Below are positions 52,601-64,000 of a stretch of DNA of 64,000 nt, piece after piece. Source of the DNA: Yersinia thracica (lineage in GTDB: Bacteria; Pseudomonadota; Gammaproteobacteria; Enterobacterales; Enterobacteriaceae); assembly GCF_902170565.1 (NCBI RefSeq), contig NZ_CABHXX010000136.1:1-64000 (forward strand), read 5' to 3'. Each line of letters begins with the position of its first letter. The stretch's first letter is position 1. Under the pieces are notes generated by a model that was not told where the DNA came from, searched no databases, and saw only the letters and a program-made list of their open reading frames with translations. The translations under genes and the position numbers were made by a program.

Positions 52601-53639
52601 GCTGGAACTTGGCCTGACCGATGAAGACAAGCAAAACCAGCTGGAACAGTTGGCAGAGCAGTACGACGAAATGAAATCCGAATTCGAGAAGAAGATGGAT
52701 GCCAAGCGTCGTAAGATCACCCAAGGTGATGATTTGGCACCAGGCGTGCTGAAGATCGTCAAGGTGTATCTGGCGGTTAAACGTCAGATTCAACCGGGTG
52801 ACAAGATGGCCGGTCGTCACGGTAACAAAGGTGTTATCTCCAAGATTAACCCGATCGAAGATATGCCTTACGATGAAAACGGTACGCCGGTAGACATCGT
52901 TCTGAACCCGCTGGGCGTACCATCGCGTATGAACATCGGTCAGATTTTGGAAACCCACTTAGGGATGGCAGCGAAAGGCATCGGCGAGAAAATCAACGCC
53001 ATGCTGAAGAAGCAGGAGGAAGTTGCCAAACTGCGTGAGTTTATCCAGAAAGCCTACGATCTGGGCGATAACGTTTGTCAGAAAGTTGATCTGAGCACCT
53101 TCACCGATGACGAAGTATTGCGTCTGGCTGAGAACCTGAAAAAAGGTATGCCAATCGCAACGCCAGTGTTCGATGGTGCGACAGAGAAAGAAATCAAGGA
53201 ACTGTTACAGCTGGGTGGCCTGCCAACTTCTGGTCAGATTACTCTGTTTGACGGCCGTACCGGTGAGCAGTTCGAACGCCAGGTTACTGTCGGCTACATG
53301 TATATGCTGAAACTGAACCACTTGGTTGATGACAAGATGCATGCGCGTTCTACCGGTTCTTACAGCCTGGTTACTCAGCAGCCGCTGGGTGGTAAGGCTC
53401 AGTTCGGTGGTCAGCGCTTCGGTGAGATGGAAGTGTGGGCGTTGGAAGCTTATGGCGCCGCGTACACATTGCAGGAAATGCTTACCGTCAAGTCCGACGA
53501 TGTAAACGGCCGTACCAAGATGTACAAAAACATCGTGGATGGCGATCACCGTATGGAACCAGGCATGCCGGAGTCCTTCAACGTATTGTTGAAAGAAATC
53601 CGCTCGCTGGGCATCAATATCGAGCTGGAAGAAGAGTAA
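49611..53639 (+). CDS. rpoB: DNA-directed RNA polymerase beta subunit
   Basis: RpoB forms half of the catalytic cleft. The 1342 residues equal the E. coli length, starting [16 protein letters not shown] with GAGGAA upstream. The in-frame extension 21 codons upstream is not used. The rifampicin region is wild type in appearance ([20 protein letters not shown] then [10 protein letters not shown]). Other landmarks are [19 protein letters not shown] [28 protein letters not shown], and [15 protein letters not shown] with the catalytic-region lysines. rpoC follows after 136 bp. Confidence 0.99.
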   Translation: MVYSYTEKKRIRKDFGKRPQVLDIPYLLSIQLDSFQKFIEQDPEGQHGLEAAFRSVFPIQSYSGNSELQYVSYRLGEPVFDVKECQIRGVTYSAPLRVKLRLVIYEREAPEGTVKDIKEQEVYMGEIPLMTENGTFVINGTERVIVSQLHRSPGVFFDSDKGKTHSSGKVLYNARIIPYRGSWLDFEFDPKDNLFVRIDRRRKLPATIILRALNFTTTQILDLFFDKVVFEIRDNKLQMELVPERLRGETASFDIEANGKVYVEKARRITARHIRQLEKDGIDRIEVPVEYIAGKVVAKDYIDENTGELICAANMELSLDLLAKLSQSGHKQIETLFTNDLDHGAYISETLRVDPTSDRLSALVEIYRMMRPGEPPTREAAENLFENLFFSEDRYDLSAVGRMKFNRSLLRDEIEGSGILSKEDITEVMKKLIDIRNGKGEVDDIDHLGNRRIRSVGEMAENQFRVGLVRVERAVKERLSLGDLDTLMPQDMINAKPISAAVKEFFGSSQLSQFMDQNNPLSEITHKRRISALGPGGLTRERAGFEVRDVHPTHYGRVCPIETPEGPNIGLINSLSVYAQTNEYGFLETPYRRVRDGVVTDEINYLSAIEEGNFVIAQANSNLDDEGRFLEDLVTCRSKGESSLFSRDQVDYMDVSTQQIVSVGASLIPFLEHDDANRALMGANMQRQAVPTLRADKPLVGTGMERAVAVDSGVTSVAKRGGTVQYVDASRIVIKVNEDEMYPGEAGIDIYNLTKYTRSNQNTCINQMPCVNLGEPIERGDVLADGPSTDLGELALGQNMRVAFMPWNGYNFEDSILVSERVVQEDRFTTIHIQELACVSRDTKLGPEEITADIPNVGEAALSKLDESGIVYIGAEVTGGDILVGKVTPKGETQLTPEEKLLRAIFGEKASDVKDSSLRVPNGVSGTVIDVQVFTRDGVEKDKRALEIEEMQLKQAKKDLTEELQILEAGLFARIHAVLVSGGIEADKLSKLPRDRWLELGLTDEDKQNQLEQLAEQYDEMKSEFEKKMDAKRRKITQGDDLAPGVLKIVKVYLAVKRQIQPGDKMAGRHGNKGVISKINPIEDMPYDENGTPVDIVLNPLGVPSRMNIGQILETHLGMAAKGIGEKINAMLKKQEEVAKLREFIQKAYDLGDNVCQKVDLSTFTDDEVLRLAENLKKGMPIATPVFDGATEKEIKELLQLGGLPTSGQITLFDGRTGEQFERQVTVGYMYMLKLNHLVDDKMHARSTGSYSLVTQQPLGGKAQFGGQRFGEMEVWALEAYGAAYTLQEMLTVKSDDVNGRTKMYKNIVDGDHRMEPGMPESFNVLLKEIRSLGINIELEEE

Positions 53640-53653
53640 TTCTTCTCCAGACG

Positions 53654-53744
53654 GCAGACTTTGACAGCCGGGAGTCTGCTGGTGGTTCGCACTGGTCACA
53701 GGGGCGCTCAAACTTAGGTTTTTATATTCTTAGGCTTGAGCGCC
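53654..53744 (+). repeat. Two hairpins in the rpoB-rpoC spacer
   Basis: GCAGACT (53654-53660) pairs with AGTCTGC (53673-53679). GGCGCTCAA (53703-53711) pairs with TTGAGCGCC (53736-53744) across a 24-nt loop. Neither is followed by a T-run, so they are likely mRNA stability or processing structures. Confidence 0.55.
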
Positions 53745-53775
53745 TATCAGGTCTAACTCCGACAGGAGCCAATCC

Positions 53776-56700
53776 GTGAAAGACTTATTAAAGTTTCTGA
53801 AAGCGCAAACTAAGACCGAAGAGTTTGATGCGATCAAAATTGCTCTGGCCTCGCCAGACATGATCCGTTCATGGTCGTTCGGCGAAGTTAAAAAGCCGGA
53901 AACCATTAACTACCGTACGTTCAAACCAGAACGTGACGGCCTTTTCTGCGCCCGTATCTTTGGCCCAGTAAAAGATTACGAATGCCTGTGCGGTAAGTAC
54001 AAGCGTTTGAAACACCGTGGTGTTATTTGTGAGAAATGCGGCGTTGAAGTGACTCAAACCAAAGTACGCCGCGAGCGTATGGGTCACATCGAGCTGGCTT
54101 CTCCCACTGCGCACATCTGGTTCCTGAAATCGCTGCCATCCCGCATCGGTTTGCTGCTGGATATGCCATTACGTGACATCGAACGCGTACTGTACTTCGA
54201 ATCCTATGTGGTTATTGAAGGCGGTATGACCAACTTGGAACGCCGTCAGATCCTGACTGAAGAGCAGTATCTGGACGCGTTGGAAGAGTTTGGTGATGAG
54301 TTCGACGCGAAAATGGGCGCCGAAGCTATTCAGGCCCTGTTGAAAAACATGGATCTGGAAGCAGAGTGCGAGATCCTGCGTGAAGAATTGAACGAAACAA
54401 ATTCTGAAACCAAGCGTAAGAAGCTGACCAAGCGTATCAAGCTGCTGGAAGCGTTCGTACAGTCTGGCAACAAGCCAGAGTGGATGATCCTGACCGTGCT
54501 GCCTGTGTTGCCGCCAGACTTGCGTCCATTGGTACCGTTGGATGGTGGTCGTTTTGCGACGTCTGATCTGAACGATTTGTATCGTCGCGTGATCAACCGT
54601 AACAACCGTCTGAAACGCCTGCTTGACTTGGCTGCTCCTGACATCATTGTGCGCAACGAAAAGCGTATGCTGCAAGAAGCAGTAGATGCATTGCTGGATA
54701 ACGGCCGTCGTGGTCGTGCGATTACCGGCTCTAACAAGCGTCCGTTGAAGTCACTGGCTGACATGATCAAAGGTAAGCAAGGTCGTTTCCGTCAGAACTT
54801 GCTGGGTAAACGTGTTGACTACTCAGGTCGTTCGGTAATCACCGTTGGTCCATACCTGCGTCTGCATCAGTGCGGCCTGCCTAAGAAAATGGCTCTTGAG
54901 CTGTTCAAACCGTTCATCTACGGCAAGCTAGAATTGCGTGGTCTTGCTACCACCATTAAAGCTGCTAAGAAGATGGTTGAGCGTGAAGAAGCCGTTGTTT
55001 GGGATATCCTGGATGAAGTTATCCGCGAGCACCCAGTGCTGCTGAACCGTGCACCAACCCTTCACCGTTTGGGTATCCAGGCGTTTGAACCGGTTCTGAT
55101 CGAAGGTAAAGCCATCCAGTTGCATCCACTGGTTTGTGCGGCATATAACGCCGACTTCGATGGTGACCAAATGGCTGTTCACGTACCGCTGACACTGGAA
55201 GCTCAGTTAGAAGCACGTGCGTTGATGATGTCGACCAACAACATTCTGTCACCAGCGAACGGCGAGCCAATCATCGTTCCTTCTCAGGACGTTGTATTGG
55301 GTCTGTATTACATGACCCGTGACTGTGTTAACGCCAAAGGCGAAGGCATGGTTCTGACTGGTCCGAAAGAAGCTGAGCGTATTTATCGTGCTGGTCTGGC
55401 ATCTCTGCATGCCCGCGTAAAAGTGCGTATTACTGAAGAAATTCGTAATGTCGAAGGCGAAAGCATTACGCGTACCAGTATTATCGATACGACAGTCGGC
55501 CGTGCTATTTTGTGGATGATCGTTCCACAAGGCCTGCCTTACTCTATCGTGAACCAGCCGCTGGGCAAAAAAGCTATCTCCAAGATGCTGAACACTTGTT
55601 ACCGCATCCTGGGTTTGAAGCCAACGGTTATCTTTGCTGACCAGATCATGTACACCGGTTTTGCTTACGCAGCACGCTCAGGTGCCTCTGTAGGTATCGA
55701 TGACATGGTTATCCCAGATGCGAAAGCAGGGATCATCGAAGAAGCTGAAACTGAAGTTGCTGAGATCCAGGAGCAGTTCCAATCTGGTCTGGTAACGGCA
55801 GGCGAACGTTATAACAAAGTGATCGATATCTGGGCCGCGGCTAACGAACGTGTTGCCAAGGCGATGATGGATAACTTGTCGGTAGAAGATGTTGTCAACC
55901 GTGACGGCGTTGTCGAACAGCAAGTGTCATTCAACAGCATCTTTATGATGGCCGACTCCGGTGCGCGTGGTTCTGCAGCACAGATTCGTCAGCTGGCAGG
56001 GATGCGAGGCCTGATGGCTAAGCCAGATGGTTCGATCATTGAAACGCCAATCACCGCGAACTTCCGTGAAGGTTTGAACGTACTTCAGTACTTCATCTCA
56101 ACCCACGGTGCGCGTAAAGGTTTGGCGGATACCGCATTGAAAACTGCGAACTCCGGTTACCTGACCCGTCGTTTAGTTGACGTGGCACAGGATCTGGTGG
56201 TGACTGAGGATGATTGTGGTACCCATAACGGTATCGTGATGACCCCAGTTATCGAAGGTGGTGATGTTAAAGAGCCACTGCGTGACCGTGTACTGGGTCG
56301 TGTGACTGCAGAAGAAGTTATCAAACCGGGTACGGCTGATATTCTTGTTCCGCGTAACACCCTGCTGGACGAAAAATGGTGTGATCTGTTAGAAGAAAAC
56401 TCCGTCGACAGCGTTAAAGTTCGTTCAGTAGTCAGCTGTGAAACTGACTTTGGTGTGTGTGCAAACTGCTATGGTCGCGACCTGGCACGTGGCCACATCA
56501 TCAACAAAGGTGAAGCGGTTGGTGTTATTGCAGCACAGTCCATCGGTGAGCCGGGTACCCAGCTTACGATGCGTACGTTCCACATCGGTGGTGCGGCATC
56601 TCGTGCGGCAGCAGAGTCCAGCATTCAGGTTAAGAACAAAGGCAGCTTGAAACTGAGCAACGTCAAGTTCGTTACCAATGCAGCGGGCAAGCTGGTTATT

Positions 56701-57996
56701 ACTTCTCGTAATACTGAGCTGAAGCTGATCGACGAATTCGGCCGTACTAAAGAAAGCTACAAAGTGCCTTACGGTGCTGTAATGGCTAAAGGCGATGGCG
56801 CAGAAGTCCAGGGCGGCGAAACCGTTGCTAACTGGGATCCGCACATCATGCCAGTTGTCACTGAAGTGAGCGGTTTCATCCGCTTCGCGGACATGGTTGA
56901 CGGCCAGACCATTACACGCCAGACCGACGAACTGACTGGTTTGTCTTCTCTGGTAGTACTGGACAGCGCAGAGCGTACTGGTAGCGGTAAAGACCTGCGT
57001 CCGGCACTGAAAATCGTTGATGCCAAAGGCGACGATGTATTGATTCCAGGTACGGATATGCCTGCTCAATACTTCCTGCCAGGTAAAGCGATTGTTCAGC
57101 TGGAAGACGGTATTCAAATTGGTGCGGGTGATACCCTGGCGCGTATTCCTCAGGAATCAAGCGGTACCAAGGATATTACCGGTGGTCTGCCACGTGTTGC
57201 TGACTTGTTCGAAGCTCGTCGTCCGAAAGAGCCTGCAATCCTGGCTGAAATCAGCGGGATTATCTCGTTCGGTAAAGAGACCAAAGGCAAGCGTCGTCTG
57301 GTGATTTCACCATTGGATGGTAGTGATGCATACGAAGAGATGATTCCAAAATGGCGTCAGCTCAACGTGTTCGAAGGTGAAATTGTAGAACGCGGTGACG
57401 TGGTTTCCGACGGCCCAGAATCTCCACACGACATTCTGCGTCTGCGTGGCGTTCACGCGGTTACCCGTTACATCACCAACGAAGTGCAGGAAGTTTACCG
57501 TCTGCAAGGCGTTAAGATAAACGATAAACACATTGAAGTTATCGTTCGTCAGATGCTGCGTAAAGGCACCATCGTTGATGCAGGTAGCACCGACTTCCTG
57601 GAAGGCGAGCAGGCAGAAATGTCTCGCGTTAAAATCGCTAACCGTAAGCTGGCAGCTGAAGGTAAAATTGAGGCTACGTTCACCCGTGACCTGCTGGGTA
57701 TCACCAAGGCATCCTTGGCGACCGAGTCCTTCATCTCTGCGGCTTCGTTCCAGGAAACCACGCGCGTTCTTACTGAAGCGGCAGTTGCCGGTAAACGTGA
57801 TGAACTGCGCGGCCTGAAAGAAAACGTCATCGTGGGCCGTCTGATCCCAGCCGGTACCGGTTACGCTTATCATCAGGAACGTGCACGCCGTAAAGCACAG
57901 AGTGAAGCACCAGTGGTTCCGCAAGTCAGCGCGGATGAAGCGACTGCTAACCTGGCTGAATTGCTCAACGCCGGTTTTGGTAACAACAAAGGCTAA
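53776..57996 (+). CDS. rpoC: DNA-directed RNA polymerase beta' subunit
   Basis: RpoC holds the active-site magnesium. The 1406-residue protein starts with GTG after AGGAG. The first zinc site is C70, C72, C85 and C88 ([20 protein letters not shown]). The catalytic [12 protein letters not shown] lies near residue 458, the bridge-helix and trigger-loop region follows, and the second zinc cluster is [19 protein letters not shown]. It is complete, one residue shorter than E. coli. Confidence 0.99.
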   Translation: MKDLLKFLKAQTKTEEFDAIKIALASPDMIRSWSFGEVKKPETINYRTFKPERDGLFCARIFGPVKDYECLCGKYKRLKHRGVICEKCGVEVTQTKVRRERMGHIELASPTAHIWFLKSLPSRIGLLLDMPLRDIERVLYFESYVVIEGGMTNLERRQILTEEQYLDALEEFGDEFDAKMGAEAIQALLKNMDLEAECEILREELNETNSETKRKKLTKRIKLLEAFVQSGNKPEWMILTVLPVLPPDLRPLVPLDGGRFATSDLNDLYRRVINRNNRLKRLLDLAAPDIIVRNEKRMLQEAVDALLDNGRRGRAITGSNKRPLKSLADMIKGKQGRFRQNLLGKRVDYSGRSVITVGPYLRLHQCGLPKKMALELFKPFIYGKLELRGLATTIKAAKKMVEREEAVVWDILDEVIREHPVLLNRAPTLHRLGIQAFEPVLIEGKAIQLHPLVCAAYNADFDGDQMAVHVPLTLEAQLEARALMMSTNNILSPANGEPIIVPSQDVVLGLYYMTRDCVNAKGEGMVLTGPKEAERIYRAGLASLHARVKVRITEEIRNVEGESITRTSIIDTTVGRAILWMIVPQGLPYSIVNQPLGKKAISKMLNTCYRILGLKPTVIFADQIMYTGFAYAARSGASVGIDDMVIPDAKAGIIEEAETEVAEIQEQFQSGLVTAGERYNKVIDIWAAANERVAKAMMDNLSVEDVVNRDGVVEQQVSFNSIFMMADSGARGSAAQIRQLAGMRGLMAKPDGSIIETPITANFREGLNVLQYFISTHGARKGLADTALKTANSGYLTRRLVDVAQDLVVTEDDCGTHNGIVMTPVIEGGDVKEPLRDRVLGRVTAEEVIKPGTADILVPRNTLLDEKWCDLLEENSVDSVKVRSVVSCETDFGVCANCYGRDLARGHIINKGEAVGVIAAQSIGEPGTQLTMRTFHIGGAASRAAAESSIQVKNKGSLKLSNVKFVTNAAGKLVITSRNTELKLIDEFGRTKESYKVPYGAVMAKGDGAEVQGGETVANWDPHIMPVVTEVSGFIRFADMVDGQTITRQTDELTGLSSLVVLDSAERTGSGKDLRPALKIVDAKGDDVLIPGTDMPAQYFLPGKAIVQLEDGIQIGAGDTLARIPQESSGTKDITGGLPRVADLFEARRPKEPAILAEISGIISFGKETKGKRRLVISPLDGSDAYEEMIPKWRQLNVFEGEIVERGDVVSDGPESPHDILRLRGVHAVTRYITNEVQEVYRLQGVKINDKHIEVIVRQMLRKGTIVDAGSTDFLEGEQAEMSRVKIANRKLAAEGKIEATFTRDLLGITKASLATESFISAASFQETTRVLTEAAVAGKRDELRGLKENVIVGRLIPAGTGYAYHQERARRKAQSEAPVVPQVSADEATANLAELLNAGFGNNKG

Positions 57997-58020
57997 TCCC
58001 TTTGTCAGTCACCAAAGTAA

Positions 58021-58048
58021 AAACCGCTCCTTTCGGGGCGGTTTTTTT
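58021..58048. terminator. rpoC terminator (bidirectional with thiH)
   Basis: AAACCGCTCC pairs with GGGGCGGTTT around TTTC with one mismatch, followed by eight T residues. On the other strand it ends in GGTTTTT, 30 bp after the thiH stop. Confidence 0.92.
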
Positions 58049-58078
58049 TGGCTAATTTTCCGGATGAAAAACCAGATT

Positions 58079-59209
58079 TTATTGTAGTGAACGGCCTAAA
58101 TGACTATCCCAATCTTTCCACACTGGCTGTAATCCGGCTAGCGTCAATGCCTGAGCGACTTGCTCCGGGGTGCGATTATCATGAGGAGCAAACTGTTCAA
58201 GCTCAGGATGATTATCGGCATACCCGCCCGGCTGTGTTTTCGAACCCGCACTGACATTATTGATTGCCAGCGGAATCACGTTATCGCGGAAGAAAGGTGA
58301 TTCACGGGTCGAGAGCGACAGTTCCACATCAGGTGCAAATAAACGAAAAGCACAGATCAGTTGTAGGAGTTGTGGCTCACTCATCATTGATGCTGGCTCG
58401 ATCCCTCCAGCGCACGGGCGTAGGCGTGGGAATGAAATAGAATAGCGGCTCTGCCAATATGTTTGTTGCAAATAAAACAGATGTTCCGCCAACATGTAGC
58501 AGTCGGTGCGCCAACTGTTCGACAAGCCAATCAAAGCACCTAATCCGATCTTATCGATCCCCGCTCGGCCCAGACGATCAGGAGTGGCCAGCCGCCAGTG
58601 AAAATCCTGCTTATGGCCGCGCAAGTGATGGCGCTGATAAGTCGCCGGATGATAGGTTTCTTGATAAACCATCACGCCATCTAGCCCCAGTGTTTTTAGC
58701 TCCGCATATTCATTTTCTGCCAATGGCTGGACCTCCATCATCAGCGAGCTGAATTGGCTGCGGATAGTCGGGAAATGACGCCGGAAATAATCCATGCCGA
58801 CTTTTGCCTGGTGCTCCCCAGTGACCAATAGCAAATGTTCGAAGCCCAGTGCTTTGATGGCGGCACACTCGCGGATGATTTCAGCATTGTCCAATGTCTT
58901 GCGTTTGATGCGATTACTCATTGAAAAACCACAATAAGTACAGTCATTGGCGCACAGATTAGAAAGATAGAGCGGAACATAAAAACTGACCGTATTACCA
59001 AAGCGCTGGCGGGTCAGTTGTTGGGCTTTCTGCGCCATTGGCTCCAGATAAGCCGATGCGGAGGGAGAAATAAGTGCCATTAAATCATCACGATTCGGTT
59101 TAGCCGCATTAATCGCCCGCTCAACATCCGCAGCGGTTTTGCTGTTGATGCGCAGAGCGATATCATCCCAATCCAATTGCTGCCAGCGCTGACTGAAGTC
59201 TTCAGACAT
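58079..59209 (-). CDS. thiH: 2-iminoacetate synthase (tyrosine lyase) ThiH
   Basis: ThiH is a radical-SAM enzyme that cleaves tyrosine to dehydroglycine (2-iminoacetate) and p-cresol for the thiazole of thiamine. The 376 residues carry the cluster cysteines C86, C90 and C93 in LCANDCTYC and the ThiH C-terminal domain ([14 protein letters not shown]). The ATG at 59209 has GAGGA upstream and overlaps thiG by 8 bases. It is the last gene of the thi operon. Confidence 0.96.
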   Translation of the reverse strand: MSEDFSQRWQQLDWDDIALRINSKTAADVERAINAAKPNRDDLMALISPSASAYLEPMAQKAQQLTRQRFGNTVSFYVPLYLSNLCANDCTYCGFSMSNRIKRKTLDNAEIIRECAAIKALGFEHLLLVTGEHQAKVGMDYFRRHFPTIRSQFSSLMMEVQPLAENEYAELKTLGLDGVMVYQETYHPATYQRHHLRGHKQDFHWRLATPDRLGRAGIDKIGLGALIGLSNSWRTDCYMLAEHLFYLQQTYWQSRYSISFPRLRPCAGGIEPASMMSEPQLLQLICAFRLFAPDVELSLSTRESPFFRDNVIPLAINNVSAGSKTQPGGYADNHPELEQFAPHDNRTPEQVAQALTLAGLQPVWKDWDSHLGRSLQ

Positions 59210-59990
59210 GATTTTTTTCCTCAATCTGGCTGAGGAAGCCGGTCAGCGGGCTGGTAGCAATGGCCCTATCAAACTGTCGATTGCCCAGACCCGCTTGACG
59301 CGCCAATTCGCCGGACTCCACTGCTAAGCGAAAAGCATGGGCCATTTGCACCGGTGAGTGGGCAACCGCAATCGCGGTATTCACCAGAACGGCATCCGCA
59401 CCCAGTTCTATGGCCTCAAGGGCATGGCTTGGTGCGCCAATTCCGGCATCGACCACCACCGGAACTTTGGCCTGCTCGATAATGATTTGCAGAAAGTCGC
59501 GGGTGCGTAATCCTAAATTGGAACCAATAGGCGCGCCCAATGGCATGACCGCCGCACAGCCGACTTCCTCCAGCCGTTTGCACAGAACCGGGTCCGCGCC
59601 GCAGTAAGGCAAAACCACAAAACCCTCCTTCACCAGTATTTCGGCGGCTTTAAGAGTTTCTATCGGGTCAGGCAGCAAATACTTCACATCGGGATGGATT
59701 TCCAGTTTCACCCAATGGGTGCCCAGAGCTTCACGTGCCAAACGCGCAGCAAAAACAGCTTCTTGCGCAGTTTTCGCGCCGGAGGTATTGGGCAGTAAAC
59801 GGACACCCAATTGGCGCAATGGGGCCAGAATAGCATCGTTACCGGCGTGTAAATCTACCCGTTTCATCGCCATGGTAATCAGTTGTGAACCGGAGGCTTG
59901 CAATGCTTCTAACATCAATTCAGCTGTAGAAAATTTGCCCGTGCCAGTAAATAAACGGGAGGTAAAAATGGTATCGGCGATTTTCAGCAT
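59202..59990 (-). CDS. thiG: Thiazole synthase ThiG
   Basis: ThiG condenses 1-deoxyxylulose-5-phosphate, dehydroglycine and sulfur from ThiS thiocarboxylate into the thiazole phosphate. The 262-residue TIM barrel starts [20 protein letters not shown]. The Schiff-base lysine is in WVKLEIHPD near residue 97, and the phosphate-binding loops are PLGAPIGSN and [12 protein letters not shown]. It begins one base after the thiS stop. Confidence 0.96.
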   Translation of the reverse strand: MLKIADTIFTSRLFTGTGKFSTAELMLEALQASGSQLITMAMKRVDLHAGNDAILAPLRQLGVRLLPNTSGAKTAQEAVFAARLAREALGTHWVKLEIHPDVKYLLPDPIETLKAAEILVKEGFVVLPYCGADPVLCKRLEEVGCAAVMPLGAPIGSNLGLRTRDFLQIIIEQAKVPVVVDAGIGAPSHALEAIELGADAVLVNTAIAVAHSPVQMAHAFRLAVESGELARQAGLGNRQFDRAIATSPLTGFLSQIEEKNHV

Positions 59991-59991
59991 G

Positions 59992-60207
59992 TCAGCCCCC
60001 GGCAATCGCTTGGAATAGCAAAATATCATCACCCTCGTGTAACTGGCATTTTTCCCAGTCAGCGCGCGGGATGATGACCTGATTAATCGCCAGCGCCGTA
60101 CCCGGCTGGTGGCGTTTAAGCTGATTGAGCAGCATCTCGGCGGTGATATTGGTCTCCACCTCTAATGGCTGGTCATTGAGCACAATCTGGATATGAGTGG
60201 CCTTCAC
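59992..60207 (-). CDS. thiS: Sulfur carrier protein ThiS
   Basis: ThiS is a ubiquitin-like carrier whose C-terminal Gly-Gly is adenylated by ThiF and converted to a thiocarboxylate. The protein ends FQAIAGG with the required diglycine. I chose the GTG start (71 residues) because GGAGG lies 6 bases upstream and it overlaps the thiF stop as GTGA. This length fits ThiS better than the 90-residue frame that begins further upstream inside thiF. Confidence 0.9.
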   Translation of the reverse strand: MKATHIQIVLNDQPLEVETNITAEMLLNQLKRHQPGTALAINQVIIPRADWEKCQLHEGDDILLFQAIAGG

Positions 60208-60969
60208 TGTGAGCCTCCACAAGCTGGGCAATGCTTCGCTCGCGTGAGTTGCAAGGTGCTCCAACTCTGCTGCTTCCCATCAAATAGGCGCAATTTCCCA
60301 CTGAGCGGGGAGGCGAGGCCGGCCAGCATTTTAATGGCCTCCAGTGCTTGCAAGGTGCCGATGACACCGACCACCGGCCCCAATATACCGGCAGTACGGC
60401 AGTTACGTTGCGGTAGCTCTTTATCGGGATAAAGACAAGCATAGCAACCTTGGGAATAGGGCGGTTCAATCACTAATAACTGCCCGCTGAACCCCACGGC
60501 GCTGCCGCTGATTAACGGTTTTTGTGCTTTAGTACAGGCGGCATTGACTTGATGGCGCGTCTCCATATTGTCACTGCAATCGAGCACTAAATTCACTCCA
60601 GCAACAGCATCAGCCAGCCCCTGGTCGGCCAGCCGTGTTTCCAACGCGATAATTTCAAGCAGTGGGTTAAGGTTTTGCAAATGATGCTGGGCTAACTGCG
60701 CTTTAGTTGGGTTAGTGGACGATTTTCGGTCGAGATCCGTGGTGCGATACAGGATTTGGCGCTGCAAATTGGTCAATTCTAGCCGGTCATCGTCAGCCAA
60801 TAATAATTTTCCAACACCAGCAGCCGCCAAATAGAGCGCCGCTGGAGAACCCAGGCCACCAAGTCCGACAATCAATACACTGGCACTTTTCAGTTTCAAT
60901 TGGCCCTCGGGGCCAATATCTTCCAGCAATAACTGGCGGCTGTAGCGCAAGAATTCACTGTCACTCAAT

Positions 60970-60986
<17 letters not shown>
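60204..60986 (-). CDS. thiF: ThiS adenylyltransferase ThiF
   Basis: ThiF is an E1-like enzyme that activates the ThiS C-terminus with ATP. The 260-residue protein has the nucleotide loop GLGGLGSP at 41-48, and Arg and Asp residues in TNLQRQILY and LDCSDN. The zinc cysteines are C181, C184, C253 and C256, and the sulfur-relay Cys196 is in [14 protein letters not shown] lies 7 bases before the chosen ATG. The gene overlaps thiE by 17 bases. Confidence 0.95.
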
Positions 60987-63852
<2,866 letters not shown>

Positions 63853-63861
63853 AAACCTCAC

Positions 63862-63990
63862 TATATACCCTTCTTACTTGAAATTGCAGCGGTGTTAGCT
63901 ACATTTATTCACCCGAATCACTTACCTATGTAAGTTCATCGGGATTCATTCACTTGCTGCCTACCTGCAATTCCAATTACTTTGGGTATT
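63862..63990 (-). repeat. ERIC element upstream of the thi riboswitch
   Basis: The copy runs from TATACCCTTCTTACTTGAAA to GGAATTACTTTGGGTATT-like sequence (plus-strand CCAATTACTTTGGGTATTG). Its intact core is TTACCTATGTAAG. It ends only about 10 bp from the riboswitch P1 stem, in the presumed promoter region of thiC. Confidence 0.9.
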
Positions 63991-64000
63991 GAGATTGAAT

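Overview
The window looks like chromosomal DNA of a Yersinia species, probably of the Y. enterocolitica group. That call is inference and rests on three observations. Proteins along the whole window are close to Escherichia coli orthologues (RpoB, RpoC, TrpB, OppB, ClsA, YciU, H-NS). ERIC elements of about 127 bp recur, as is typical of yersiniae: five near-complete copies and one decayed copy. trpG and trpD are separate genes, unlike the fused E. coli gene. No phage, IS element, plasmid gene or CRISPR array was found.

Left part (1-31 kb). An AT-rich gene-free stretch is followed by yciO and rnm/trpH, divergent from the trp operon (trpL-E-G-D-CF-B-A). The trp operon has a TrpR operator/promoter, a leader peptide with tandem Trp codons, a recognisable attenuator, and two ERIC elements inside the transcription unit. 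Next come a BON lipoprotein, ompW, a CxxC-rich protein, yciC, a SulP anion permease, yciB, yciA, tonB, yciI, small proteins, an EAL-domain protein, yciY, clsA, yciU, and the oligopeptide permease operon opp with two tandem oppA genes.

Middle part (30-43.6 kb). This holds ychE, adhE, tdk, hns, ugd (where E. coli has galU), rssB, rssA, a GNAT acetyltransferase, ychJ and purU. Between the GNAT gene and ychJ lies a previously unassigned control region. It has two perfect CRP palindromes flanking a CytR-like inverted octamer pair, and a minus-strand transcript candidate that encodes a 23-residue peptide and ends at an intrinsic terminator.

Right part (43.7-64 kb). A stringent tyrT-type promoter next to purU drives tRNA-Tyr. 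That gene is followed directly by tRNA-Gly, tRNA-Thr and tuf, then secE-nusG, rplKAJL, rpoBC, and the opposing thiamine operon thiCEFSGH with its TPP riboswitch. In E. coli the purU/tyrT neighbourhood and the tyrU-glyT-thrT-tufB neighbourhood are far apart. Here they are fused exactly at the tRNA-Tyr gene, which implies recombination between duplicate tRNA-Tyr genes or an assembly join. This junction and the CRP-flanked small-peptide locus are the two observations most worth following up.
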